A stretch of DNA of 8,790 nucleotides from CALVXC01 sp036636255 (GTDB taxonomy: Bacteria > Bacillota_I > Bacilli_A > RF39 > UBA660): assembly GCA_036636255.1 (NCBI GenBank), contig JAVWOV010000039.1:1-8790 (forward strand), given 5' to 3'. A program made the translations under genes and the position numbers. The stretch's first letter is position 1. Each line of letters opens with the position of its first letter. Positions 1 through 6,222 of this stretch are shown here, in pieces. The notes below the pieces were generated by a model. That model was not told where the DNA came from, did not search any database, and saw only the letters and a list, made by a program, of their open reading frames with translations.

Positions 1-1
1 T

Positions 2-67
2 CCTTGGAAACTTGCTTCTTTTAAAAGATACATGGAAAAAGCACACACAAGTAATGTATATGCTTAA
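2..67 (+). CDS. Possible 3' end of a convergent gene (partial)
   Basis: Frame 2 is open from the window edge to a TAA at 65-67 and would give a 21-residue tail, PWKLASFKRYMEKAHTSNVY plus A. Its third codon positions are mostly A or T and its first positions are purine-rich, as in real genes here. The bidirectional hairpin at 143-172, about 75 bases further on, could end it, which would make this a convergent neighbour of the surface protein gene. The evidence is thin: frame 3 is also open, to 80, and a minus-strand ATG at 31-33 opens a third reading. I do not recognise the tail. Confidence 0.3.
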   Translation, partial: PWKLASFKRYMEKAHTSNVYA

Positions 68-142
68 AATTTTCTATTAATATTTAATATTTTTTTATTA
101 TATTTTCATTTGATATTGACATTATTTGTTAATTTATTTATT

Positions 143-172
143 AAAAAAAGCTACATTTTATGTAGCTTTTTT
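143..172 (-). terminator. Rho-independent terminator, probably bidirectional
   Basis: The arms GCTACA (150-155) and TGTAGC (161-166) are extended by A/T pairs to a 12-bp stem around a 5-base loop (156-160). Read on the minus strand it ends in a run of seven T (143-149), only a few bases after the stop codon of the surface protein gene. The plus strand also has a T-run after the stem (167-172), so it could serve a convergent gene as well. Confidence 0.87.
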
Positions 173-174
173 GA

Positions 175-1272
175 CTATTTTATTTCTTTTCTTTGACGAT
201 AAACATTTACACCTAGTACAGCTGCTCCTGCCATTACTAAGCAAATTAAAACTATATTTAAATCTGCTGTTTTCGGATTTACTGCTTTTTCTACCGGATT
301 ACATTTTTCATATGCTGCTAAAATGTCAGGTGTACAAACTTTTTCTTTATAACATAAATCATATTGCCCTTTAACTTCCTCACATGTTAGTTCTGTTTTT
401 TTAGGTGGACAATTATCAGCTATTTCTACTAAAACTTTTGCTGGAGTTATATATGTTATATGATTTGTTTTTCCTGTTGCACTGTCTGGATAAATCATTG
501 GTGTTGTTTTATCAGACGGCGTTACAACTCTTTGAATAGCTACTTTTGATGGATTATCAAAAATATTATTATAATTTTTATCGGTTAATATCGAAAAATT
601 TTGAGCATCACTACCAACACCAACTATTGCTGTACTAGGTAGTTGTGCATTAAGTAAGTCATTTACAGTTTTTTCACGAAAGGCAATTTTATTAGGCTTA
701 TCTAAGGTATCATAATATTTTTTCATTTGAACAAAGATGGAATCATCATTTTCATTAAAACCTTCACCACTCCAACTGCCATGCATATGATGGGTAACAT
801 CTAAACCTTGTTCATTTTGTGTGATTATAATTCCATTATTATCAACGGTATAAATACCCTTAATATCAGCTTCGGTAAGACTATTTTTATTAACATTGGC
901 ATCAAAAACCATATAATAATCATCTTTAGTAAAATTTGTTTCCGCTTTCGGTTCAACAAAAATAGCTACAGCACTATCTTTTAATGTTGTTTTATTAAAT
1001 ATAGTACTAAACGTCGTTGTTTCCCCATTTTTCATTTGTTCTTTTAATATTGCCTGGTTATTTTCAAAATCTTTACTAACATCATCACAAGCTGTTTGAA
1101 CAGCTGGATTAACATTGCTATTACCACATTGCATATTATTTAATGGTGGATAAATAAAATAAAATTGATGAATTTGTCGGGGACATTCTACTTTCATGGC
1201 TTGAATACTTCCAATTGTTGTTAAACTAAAAAGCATTATAATTGACAGTATAATTTTAATAGATTTTTTCAT
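175..1272 (-). CDS. Secreted, probably wall- or membrane-anchored protein with NPKTA sorting-like tail
   Basis: A 365-aa exported protein of unknown function. The frame extends upstream to 1320, but the start at 1272 is preferred: it has AAGGAGA six bases upstream and opens a classic signal peptide (MKKSIK, a hydrophobic core, likely cleavage after SIQA at about residue 25). The extension only adds a Phe-rich stretch with no ribosome binding site. The C-terminus has NPKTA (332-336), a hydrophobic segment (about 339-357) and a basic tail (YRQRKEIK), the layout of a sortase sorting signal, with NPKTA in place of LPXTG. The mature part has cysteines at 30, 49 and 62 and five more at 288, 297, 307, 313 and 324, just before the anchor, which suggests disulfide-stabilised ends. 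I recognise no catalytic domain in the Asn/Thr/Asp-rich middle. It follows secG by 87 bases and ends in a strong terminator. Without a sortase in view, the tail could be a plain membrane anchor. Confidence 0.85.
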   Translation of the reverse strand: MKKSIKIILSIIMLFSLTTIGSIQAMKVECPRQIHQFYFIYPPLNNMQCGNSNVNPAVQTACDDVSKDFENNQAILKEQMKNGETTTFSTIFNKTTLKDSAVAIFVEPKAETNFTKDDYYMVFDANVNKNSLTEADIKGIYTVDNNGIIITQNEQGLDVTHHMHGSWSGEGFNENDDSIFVQMKKYYDTLDKPNKIAFREKTVNDLLNAQLPSTAIVGVGSDAQNFSILTDKNYNNIFDNPSKVAIQRVVTPSDKTTPMIYPDSATGKTNHITYITPAKVLVEIADNCPPKKTELTCEEVKGQYDLCYKEKVCTPDILAAYEKCNPVEKAVNPKTADLNIVLICLVMAGAAVLGVNVYRQRKEIK

Positions 1273-1278
1273 ATTCAC

Positions 1279-1285
1279 TCTCCTT
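1279..1285 (-). promoter_or_regulatory. Ribosome binding site fixing the surface protein start
   Basis: On the minus strand this reads AAGGAGA, six bases before the ATG at 1270-1272. It decides between that start and the longer frame from 1320, which lacks a Shine-Dalgarno sequence. I see no strong promoter between secG and this gene; a TTGTTA / TAAACT pair (1315-1320 and 1292-1297) has 17-base spacing but would leave almost no leader. Confidence 0.75.
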
Positions 1286-1359
1286 AATATTAGTTTACCA
1301 AAAAAAAAGAATAATAACAAACTTTTTTTAAATACTTGACACTTTTAATGTAAAATTAG

Positions 1360-1575
1360 TTAAATAACACTCATAACCATGCAAATAATAAAAAATACTA
1401 CCCCAAAACCAAAGGTTAAGCGACTAATAAATAATTCGCCTCCTCTTTCTTTTCGGTTAGCAAATAAAGCGTCATTACCGCCGCTAATAATATTAGAAGC
1501 ACTTTGGGCTTTCCCGCTTTGTAATAAAACTAATGTAATTAGTATAATTGATATTATAATCAATAAAATTGTCAT
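1360..1575 (-). CDS. secG: Preprotein translocase subunit SecG
   Basis: A 71-aa membrane protein, the small non-essential subunit of the SecYEG channel that assists SecA-driven protein export. It has the family's two-helix plan: TM1 at about residues 2-18, then LLQSGK (17-22), a polar loop with FANRKERGGELFISRLT (38-54), and TM2 at about 53-70. The LLQ.GK and ..SRLT signatures and the length fit SecG well. AAAGGAGG lies seven bases before the ATG. It sits 39 bases after ymfH and may be co-transcribed with it, though a possible promoter of its own lies at 1601-1629. It is not beside rnr and smpB, its usual neighbours in many Firmicutes. The next gene encodes an exported protein, which may be chance. 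Confidence 0.93.
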   Translation of the reverse strand: MTILLIIISIILITLVLLQSGKAQSASNIISGGNDALFANRKERGGELFISRLTFGFGVVFFIICMVMSVI

Positions 1576-1600
1576 TATATAGCCTCCTTTATGTATAATA

Positions 1601-1629
1601 ATATTATCATATTTTTATTTTTTTTGCAA
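1601..1629 (-). promoter_or_regulatory. Candidate promoter for secG
   Basis: On the minus strand TTGCAA (1624-1629) and TAATAT (1601-1606) are 17 bases apart, each matching four of six consensus bases. The start would fall just upstream of the secG ribosome binding site (1583-1590). The pair overlaps the end of ymfH in very AT-rich DNA, so chance is a serious alternative. Confidence 0.3.
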
Positions 1630-2910
1630 ATCATTTAATGGTTCAATAATTAAAACACTTTTATTATTAAAATTAATATTATTAATCAAATAATTAAACT
1701 GTTTAATGTTTAATTTTTTAATATCATCATAAGCACTGTATAATATTTGCCCAAATTTTGTTACATTATCCATTATTTTATTATTTACTCGGTAGATACT
1801 TTCACTACCTAATACTTGATAACTTAACAATACCTTTTTTCGGCGTTCTAATTCTGTTTCGGCTATTTTTAAATTTTTTAATTCTTTTTCTACTCTTTTA
1901 GTTAAAGTTTCCGGATCATTTGTTTCAGATTGGATTGAAAATAAGATATGTATATCCGTTTCTACATATGATATATAAAAATTTTCCGTAATTAAATCTT
2001 CTTTTTTTAATTGTGATAAAAAGGTAGAAACTGAACCTAATTTTGTATCGAAAATAAATGATAAATAGAGAATTATTTCATGTCTTTTAATATTTTTAAG
2101 TTTACTTACATTTATTTTATAATTGATACATAATTTTTTCTTACTTACTTTCATTTGCAGTATTTGTTTGTCTTTAACAACTTTATCTGGTTCATTATAT
2201 ATTTTTTTTGTTACTTCTTTACATTTAGGAAATGTTTTGTTTTGCATATTTTCTTTTGTTATTTTAATGATTTCTTCTGGTATAACATTACCTGTTATTA
2301 CTAAAAACATATTACTTGGTTGATAAAAAGTATTATAACAAGTATATAAATCCTCTTTTTTTATTGATTTTACACTATCTATATTGCCTATAACTGGGTT
2401 TTTTATTGGATTTTCAATAAAAGTGTTGGCAAGTGATTGGTTAAAAATTTTACTATATGGATCATCCGCATACATGCCAATTTCTTGAATAATTATTCCC
2501 TTTTCTTTTAAAACTGATTCATCAGTAAAATAAGGCTCAAAAACAAAATCTAATAATTTATTTAAGTTTTCTTCTAAAGCATTAACGCCAGAAAACAAAT
2601 ATGTTGTTTTATTATTTCGTGTATTAGCATTACAGTCACAACCTCGTTTACTAAAAAAATCAAGAGGTTCTGTGCCATCTTTTTGATTAAACATTTGATG
2701 TTCTAAGAAATGCGCAACCCCTAGTGGTAATTTCCTCATTTTTTTTTCGTCTTGTGGTATAAATTCAATATCATCTGCACCATATTTAACTGATAAGGTT
2801 GCATAAATTCCATTTACATGTTCAACTGGAACAACATAAATACTTAAACCATTATCTAATTTTTCATATGATACGGTCAAATCTAAGCCTATTAGTTTAT
2901 TTTTCTTCAT
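1615..2910 (-). CDS. ymfH: M16 family zinc peptidase, YmfH type (catalytic subunit)
   Basis: A 431-aa M16 (pitrilysin/MPP-like) metallopeptidase, close in length to Bacillus YmfH; databases also write yfmH. The N-terminal domain has the inverted zinc motif HFLEH (H67, E70, H71), with the third ligand most likely E143 in IIIQEIGMYADDP. The second M16 half follows at about 190-420. There the Arg/Tyr pair usual in M16 C-terminal domains is poor: the matching stretch around 295-313 has Lys302/Lys303 where Arg is expected. The preceding ymfF gene has the opposite pattern, so the two probably act as a heterodimer in the cytoplasm (no signal peptide). The first codons overlap the end of ymfF by 14 bases, and AGAAGGAG (2917-2924) lies inside ymfF, so translation is probably coupled. 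Relatives have been linked by annotation to EF-P 5-aminopentanol modification, but no EF-P gene is seen here. The substrate is unknown. Confidence 0.9.
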   Translation of the reverse strand: MKKNKLIGLDLTVSYEKLDNGLSIYVVPVEHVNGIYATLSVKYGADDIEFIPQDEKKMRKLPLGVAHFLEHQMFNQKDGTEPLDFFSKRGCDCNANTRNNKTTYLFSGVNALEENLNKLLDFVFEPYFTDESVLKEKGIIIQEIGMYADDPYSKIFNQSLANTFIENPIKNPVIGNIDSVKSIKKEDLYTCYNTFYQPSNMFLVITGNVIPEEIIKITKENMQNKTFPKCKEVTKKIYNEPDKVVKDKQILQMKVSKKKLCINYKINVSKLKNIKRHEIILYLSFIFDTKLGSVSTFLSQLKKEDLITENFYISYVETDIHILFSIQSETNDPETLTKRVEKELKNLKIAETELERRKKVLLSYQVLGSESIYRVNNKIMDNVTKFGQILYSAYDDIKKLNIKQFNYLINNINFNNKSVLIIEPLNDLQKK

Positions 2911-4168
2911 TTTTAACTCCTTCTAATAGGTAAATAGTATCAAGATGAATTTTATTGCTGACATTTATTATCATTTGTTTATCTACTTTTTCTATTTCCT
3001 GGTATCTTTTTTCTAATAAGTCTTTTTGTAAATATTCATGTAATAAGTGCATTGAAAGAATACTAACGGGACTATCTTCTATTTCTTTATAACTATTTTT
3101 TAAAAGTAATTTAACTTGTTCAATTGATTTTTCTTCAAATATACCTTTTTCCATATTTTTTACTTCTTTTTTTATAAGCGCTAAAGTTTTTTTGTAATTA
3201 CATGCATCAATTCCTACCTTAATTATTAGTAAGTTAGCAATAACGTTATGTGATGCACTAATACTATAACATAAGGAATTTTGTTCTCTAACTGTTTTAA
3301 ATAATTTTGAATCTGATCCGCCACCTAAGATATATGAATAAAAGGTCATAACATATTGTTTTTCAAAATCGGTTAAATGATCTAATTTGTAACCTAGCAA
3401 TAATTTACTTTGTTCATATGTTGAAGATTCTTTAATAATTTGAGCTCGTGATCGTATTTTATCGTGTTCAATATAATGCGAACCGGTTGGTTTTTTTAAA
3501 GTATTAATGGGAATAGTTTGTTTTACAATTTTTTTAATATATGAATCATCAATGTTGCCTATTATAAATATATCAATATTATCACTTTTAATCATTGTTT
3601 GATAATATTTATATAAATTTTCTTCGGTAACTTCATCAATTGTTTCTAAATAGCCTTGACTTTTTAATGCTATGGGGGTGGTTTTCCCTATTAATTCAAA
3701 TAACCTATTGACACAGTAATAATTAGGTATATCCTTAACTGATTCAATATTATTAATCAAATCATTTTTTATGTTTTTAAAACTATTTTTATCAAATTTA
3801 TTATCAATTATATAAGGATTTAAAATGATATCAAATAGAAATTCAAATATCTGTTTGAACATACCTTCTTCAGTATATTTTTCATTTAAAAAAGTACTAT
3901 CAAAAGTAATTACAGAATAATTACCGGATACAAAGGCATCACTACGACAGGCTAGGCCATACAAATCTTCACATTTTATTTCTATTTCTCTTTTAGTTGG
4001 ATAATTTTTTGTTGCTTCTAATAATATTTGACTTAAAAAATTACGATAATTAATATCATCTTTGTTCGTTTTTCTTTTGAACATAATGCGCATATTAACT
4101 GTTTTAAACTTGTCTGTTTTTATAACGTGTAAGTTATAAGAGCCCATTTCATATTTCGTATATTTCAT
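2897..4168 (-). CDS. ymfF: M16 peptidase-like protein, YmfF type (non-zinc subunit)
   Basis: A 423-aa M16-fold protein matching YmfF in length and gene order. At the place where active members carry HxxEH, the sequence reads LLEATKNYPTKREIE (49-63), with no His pair, so this half cannot bind catalytic zinc. The C-terminal half keeps the conserved LGGGSDSKLFKTVREQNSLCYS region (281-302) with Arg294 and Tyr301, which in M16 enzymes help to bind substrate. YmfH shows the reverse, so I infer that YmfF supplies the Arg/Tyr side of a two-subunit peptidase. No signal peptide or membrane segment is seen. Start: ATG at 4166-4168 with a GAGGTG-type ribosome binding site five bases upstream. It follows deoD by 39 bases without a terminator and overlaps ymfH by 14 bases. 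The ymfI-type reductase and other usual neighbours are not in the window. Confidence 0.85.
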   Translation of the reverse strand: MKYTKYEMGSYNLHVIKTDKFKTVNMRIMFKRKTNKDDINYRNFLSQILLEATKNYPTKREIEIKCEDLYGLACRSDAFVSGNYSVITFDSTFLNEKYTEEGMFKQIFEFLFDIILNPYIIDNKFDKNSFKNIKNDLINNIESVKDIPNYYCVNRLFELIGKTTPIALKSQGYLETIDEVTEENLYKYYQTMIKSDNIDIFIIGNIDDSYIKKIVKQTIPINTLKKPTGSHYIEHDKIRSRAQIIKESSTYEQSKLLLGYKLDHLTDFEKQYVMTFYSYILGGGSDSKLFKTVREQNSLCYSISASHNVIANLLIIKVGIDACNYKKTLALIKKEVKNMEKGIFEEKSIEQVKLLLKNSYKEIEDSPVSILSMHLLHEYLQKDLLEKRYQEIEKVDKQMIINVSNKIHLDTIYLLEGVKNEEK

Positions 4169-4207
4169 TAGTTCACCTCTTTGTTAGTATATGTAATATT
4201 TTTCTTT

Positions 4208-4915
4208 TTATAAAGATTCTAGTGCAAGTTCAATCATTTGATTCATAGAATTTTGCCGTTCTTGACTACTAATACTTTCTTTTTGCTCGTATGAATCAAC
4301 AACTGTTAATAAACAACTAGCTTTTCTATTTAAAATTTTAGCTAGGAAAAACAAACCAAACGCTTCCATTTCGGATGCTAAATATTCTTTATTTATAGGA
4401 TAATTTTTAATGAATTCATCATGATTAACGTAAACATCAAATACATCACTTGTTATTATTAAACCACGATGCAATAATATGTTTTTAATATTAGCTATTT
4501 TTTCTATATGATTGTTTAACGATTTACAAGCATGCATTTCTTTATCAAGTGTATGGTTAAACATTTGTGCAAAAGTTGAATTGCTGTATGCACTATCGGC
4601 TAAAATAATATCGAGCATTTTTATATTTTTATGAAAGCTACCACATGTACCAACTCTAATGATGGTTTCAACTTCATAAAATTTATATAATTCATAAGCA
4701 TAAATACCAATACTTGGTATTCCCATGCCTGATGCAAAAATGGTGACTCGTTTGTTTTTATAATAACCTGTATACGCTTTCATATTTCGAACAGTATTAA
4801 CGATTTTATAATTTGTTAAATAATTTTGAGCAATCATTAATGCGCGTAGTGGATCACCCGGCATAATTACTACTTTAGCTATGTCCTCTTTTTTTGCTTC
4901 AATATGAGGGGTCAT
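4208..4915 (-). CDS. deoD: Purine nucleoside phosphorylase, DeoD type
   Basis: A 235-aa cytoplasmic enzyme of nucleoside salvage. It cleaves purine ribo- and deoxyribonucleosides with phosphate to the free base and (deoxy)ribose 1-phosphate; the family is hexameric. Family motifs run the full length: TPHIEAKKEDIA (2-13), MPGDPLRA (18-25), VRNM (42-45), GMGIPS (63-68), RVGTCG (87-92) and SEMEA (181-185). By alignment with the E. coli enzyme, His4, Gly20, Arg24, Arg43, Arg87, Glu182-Met183-Glu184, catalytic Asp207 and Arg220 are all present. Two changes stand out: phosphate-site Ser90 is Thr90, and the Ser before the catalytic Asp is Val206 (TVVD instead of TVSD). The start has AGAGGA eight bases upstream and is the first gene after the promoter at 4977-5005. 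ymfF, ymfH and possibly secG follow on the same transcript. The family assignment is firm; base preference (Gua/Hyp versus Ade) cannot be told from sequence. Confidence 0.93.
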   Translation of the reverse strand: MTPHIEAKKEDIAKVVIMPGDPLRALMIAQNYLTNYKIVNTVRNMKAYTGYYKNKRVTIFASGMGIPSIGIYAYELYKFYEVETIIRVGTCGSFHKNIKMLDIILADSAYSNSTFAQMFNHTLDKEMHACKSLNNHIEKIANIKNILLHRGLIITSDVFDVYVNHDEFIKNYPINKEYLASEMEAFGLFFLAKILNRKASCLLTVVDSYEQKESISSQERQNSMNQMIELALESL

Positions 4916-4962
4916 AAAATCAATCCTCTTTCTTTATTTAATATATTTTTAATATTAATCAT
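4912..4962 (-). CDS. Possible 16-codon leader ORF overlapping the deoD start
   Basis: An ATG at 4960-4962 opens MINIKNILNKERGLIL and stops at a TGA (4912-4914) that overlaps the deoD ATG as ATGA, the usual geometry of translational coupling. AGGAG lies directly against the ATG, too close for good initiation, and the start predicted from the promoter would leave under ten bases of leader. A 16-codon open frame is easy to get by chance in such AT-rich DNA. The peptide resembles nothing I know. Confidence 0.18.
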   Translation of the reverse strand: MINIKNILNKERGLIL

Positions 4963-4976
4963 CTCCTACTTCTTTC

Positions 4977-5005
4977 ATTATAGTGGAGCACTATTTATTC
5001 GTCAA
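4977..5005 (-). promoter_or_regulatory. Sigma-A-type promoter of the deoD-ymfF-ymfH unit
   Basis: On the minus strand TTGACG (5000-5005) and a perfect TATAAT (4977-4982) are exactly 17 bases apart. Transcription should start near 4970, giving a leader of about 55 bases before deoD. A TAGTG-GAG-CACTA dyad overlaps the -10 and the spacer, and an A/T-rich inverted repeat lies directly upstream. This is one of the two best promoters in the window. Confidence 0.87.
4981..4993. repeat. Perfect 5-bp dyad in the deoD promoter, possible operator
   Basis: TAGTG (4981-4985) and CACTA (4989-4993) form a perfect inverted repeat around GAG, overlapping the first bases of the -10 and most of the spacer. 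A repressor bound here would block RNA polymerase. It is short, and no regulator gene is in the window, so the operator role is inference. Confidence 0.35.
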
Positions 5006-5008
5006 GGG

Positions 5009-5030
5009 TTTTAGTTTAAAAAAACTAAAA
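5009..5030. repeat. AT-rich inverted repeat after the AI-2E family gene
   Basis: TTTTAGTTT (5009-5017) and AAACTAAAA (5022-5030) pair perfectly around AAAA, but only one pair is G-C. On the minus strand the stem is followed by CCC, not a T-run, so it is a poor terminator for the gene ending at 5049. It lies four bases upstream of the deoD -35, so it may act as an A/T-rich upstream promoter element, or be chance. Read-through from the unit to the right is therefore possible. Confidence 0.4.
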
Positions 5031-5048
5031 ACTTATTTTCATAAATCT

Positions 5049-6188
5049 TTAGTTAATATTTTGTTTTATTTTTTTTAATTTTTCATTGACTTTTTTGGCT
5101 AATAACACATATAAAATAGAGCAAATTGGAACGCTTAAAAGCATACCAACAATACCGTATAAGCTACCACCTATAATAACAGCAAGCATTACCCAAATAC
5201 CTGGTAATCCCACTGATGAGCCAACAACTTTCGGATAAATTAAGTTTCCTTCAAATTGTTGTAATATTATAATATAGGTAATAAAAATTAAAGCACCAAG
5301 TGGATCAACAACAAATATCAATATTGCTCCAATGGCTGTTCCTATAAATGCTCCAAATACTGGTATTAAGGCTGTAAAGCCTACTAAAACTGATATAGTT
5401 GAAGCATAAGGTAAATGTAAAATAAGCATGCCTATAAAACATAATAATCCTATTATTACTGCTTCGGTTACCTGACCAGTTATAAATTTAGAAAAGACAC
5501 GATTAGAAACTGTGGTAACATATAAAACTTTTTCAACTTTCTTTTTTGGTAATAATGCATATAATAGTTTTTTTGTTTGCTTAATTAATTTTTCTTTATC
5601 TGCTAACATATAAATAGCAAATACTAAACCTAAAATGAAATTCATAATACCTGAGACAATCGATGTTGTTATTCCTAAAGTCATTTGAATAAAATCTTTA
5701 GAATTGTTTTTCAAAAATGAAAACAAGCTATCGGTTAAATTTTCCCAACCATTTTTAATTATTTGAATAGTATCGTTTGATAAATTTAATTTGTTAGCTA
5801 AGTCAATTACTTTTTCTTGATAGATGGGAATATTATCAATGAAAATAGTAACGGCATTTTTAAGTTCAGGAATTATTAAAACTAATAAAAATATAACAAA
5901 CCCAAAAACAATTATTAAACTTAATAAAAGGGCAATTGGGCGTTTTATTTTTGACCATATTTTACCATTTTTAAGAGTCAATTTTTTAAATAATTTGTTT
6001 TCTATTATTTTTAATAATACATTTAAAACAAAAGCGATACATAAGCCTAATATAAATGGCATAAAAAGAATTAAAATAAATAACAAAATATCTAATACTA
6101 TGTTTAAATGTTGTAATGATACAAACAATATTATTGCAAAGGCAATAAAAAATAAAATCGTTTTAATTTGTTTTTTAGTTAAATTCAT
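5049..6188 (-). CDS. AI-2E/PerM family membrane transporter
   Basis: A 379-aa integral membrane protein of the AI-2E transporter family (PF01594; Bacillus YtvI/YueF/YrrI group). Hydrophobic segments lie at about 10-28, 32-57, 84-106, 171-195, 238-260, 262-292, 298-312 and 329-364 (the last probably two helices), with the family's soluble domain at about 107-170. Hallmarks: YMLADKEK (193-200), ITGQVTEA (236-243), GFTALIPVFGAFIGT (270-284) and GNLIYPKVVGSSVGLPGIW (314-332). The family name comes from E. coli TqsA, tied to autoinducer-2 export; other members have been described as Na+(Li+)/H+ antiporters, so the substrate here cannot be assigned. The start has AAAAGGAG ten bases upstream. It is second in a unit behind the 186-aa orphan, 34 bases apart with no terminator between them. 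Confidence 0.92.
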   Translation of the reverse strand: MNLTKKQIKTILFFIAFAIILFVSLQHLNIVLDILLFILILFMPFILGLCIAFVLNVLLKIIENKLFKKLTLKNGKIWSKIKRPIALLLSLIIVFGFVIFLLVLIIPELKNAVTIFIDNIPIYQEKVIDLANKLNLSNDTIQIIKNGWENLTDSLFSFLKNNSKDFIQMTLGITTSIVSGIMNFILGLVFAIYMLADKEKLIKQTKKLLYALLPKKKVEKVLYVTTVSNRVFSKFITGQVTEAVIIGLLCFIGMLILHLPYASTISVLVGFTALIPVFGAFIGTAIGAILIFVVDPLGALIFITYIIILQQFEGNLIYPKVVGSSVGLPGIWVMLAVIIGGSLYGIVGMLLSVPICSILYVLLAKKVNEKLKKIKQNIN

Positions 6189-6222
6189 AGTTTTATTGCT
6201 CCTTTTCTATCAATTGCTTTGT

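Noticed and set aside
1..142. A possible RNA gene or phage/IS remnant at the left edge
   Set aside because: I see no tRNA arms, CCA end, terminal repeats or transposase-like residues; the stretch fits the tail of a gene followed by AT-rich spacer.
116..144. Plus-strand TTGACA with TATTAA at 17 bases
   Set aside because: It would start transcription straight into the hairpin at 143-172 with no plus-strand gene behind it; most likely chance in AT-rich DNA.
1273..1320. Longer N-terminus for the surface protein, starting at 1320
   Set aside because: It adds a Phe-rich stretch and Arg residues ahead of a complete signal peptide and lacks a ribosome binding site, while the ATG at 1272 has AAGGAGA at six bases.
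1336..1365. Plus-strand TTGACA with TTAAAT at 18 bases, a possible antisense promoter against secG
   Set aside because: The -10 is weak, there is no gene or structured RNA downstream on that strand, and such pairs are common at this base composition.
4169..4207. TATACT-like -10 between deoD and ymfF
   Set aside because: No acceptable -35 at 16 to 18 bases; the short gap without a terminator fits read-through from the deoD promoter.
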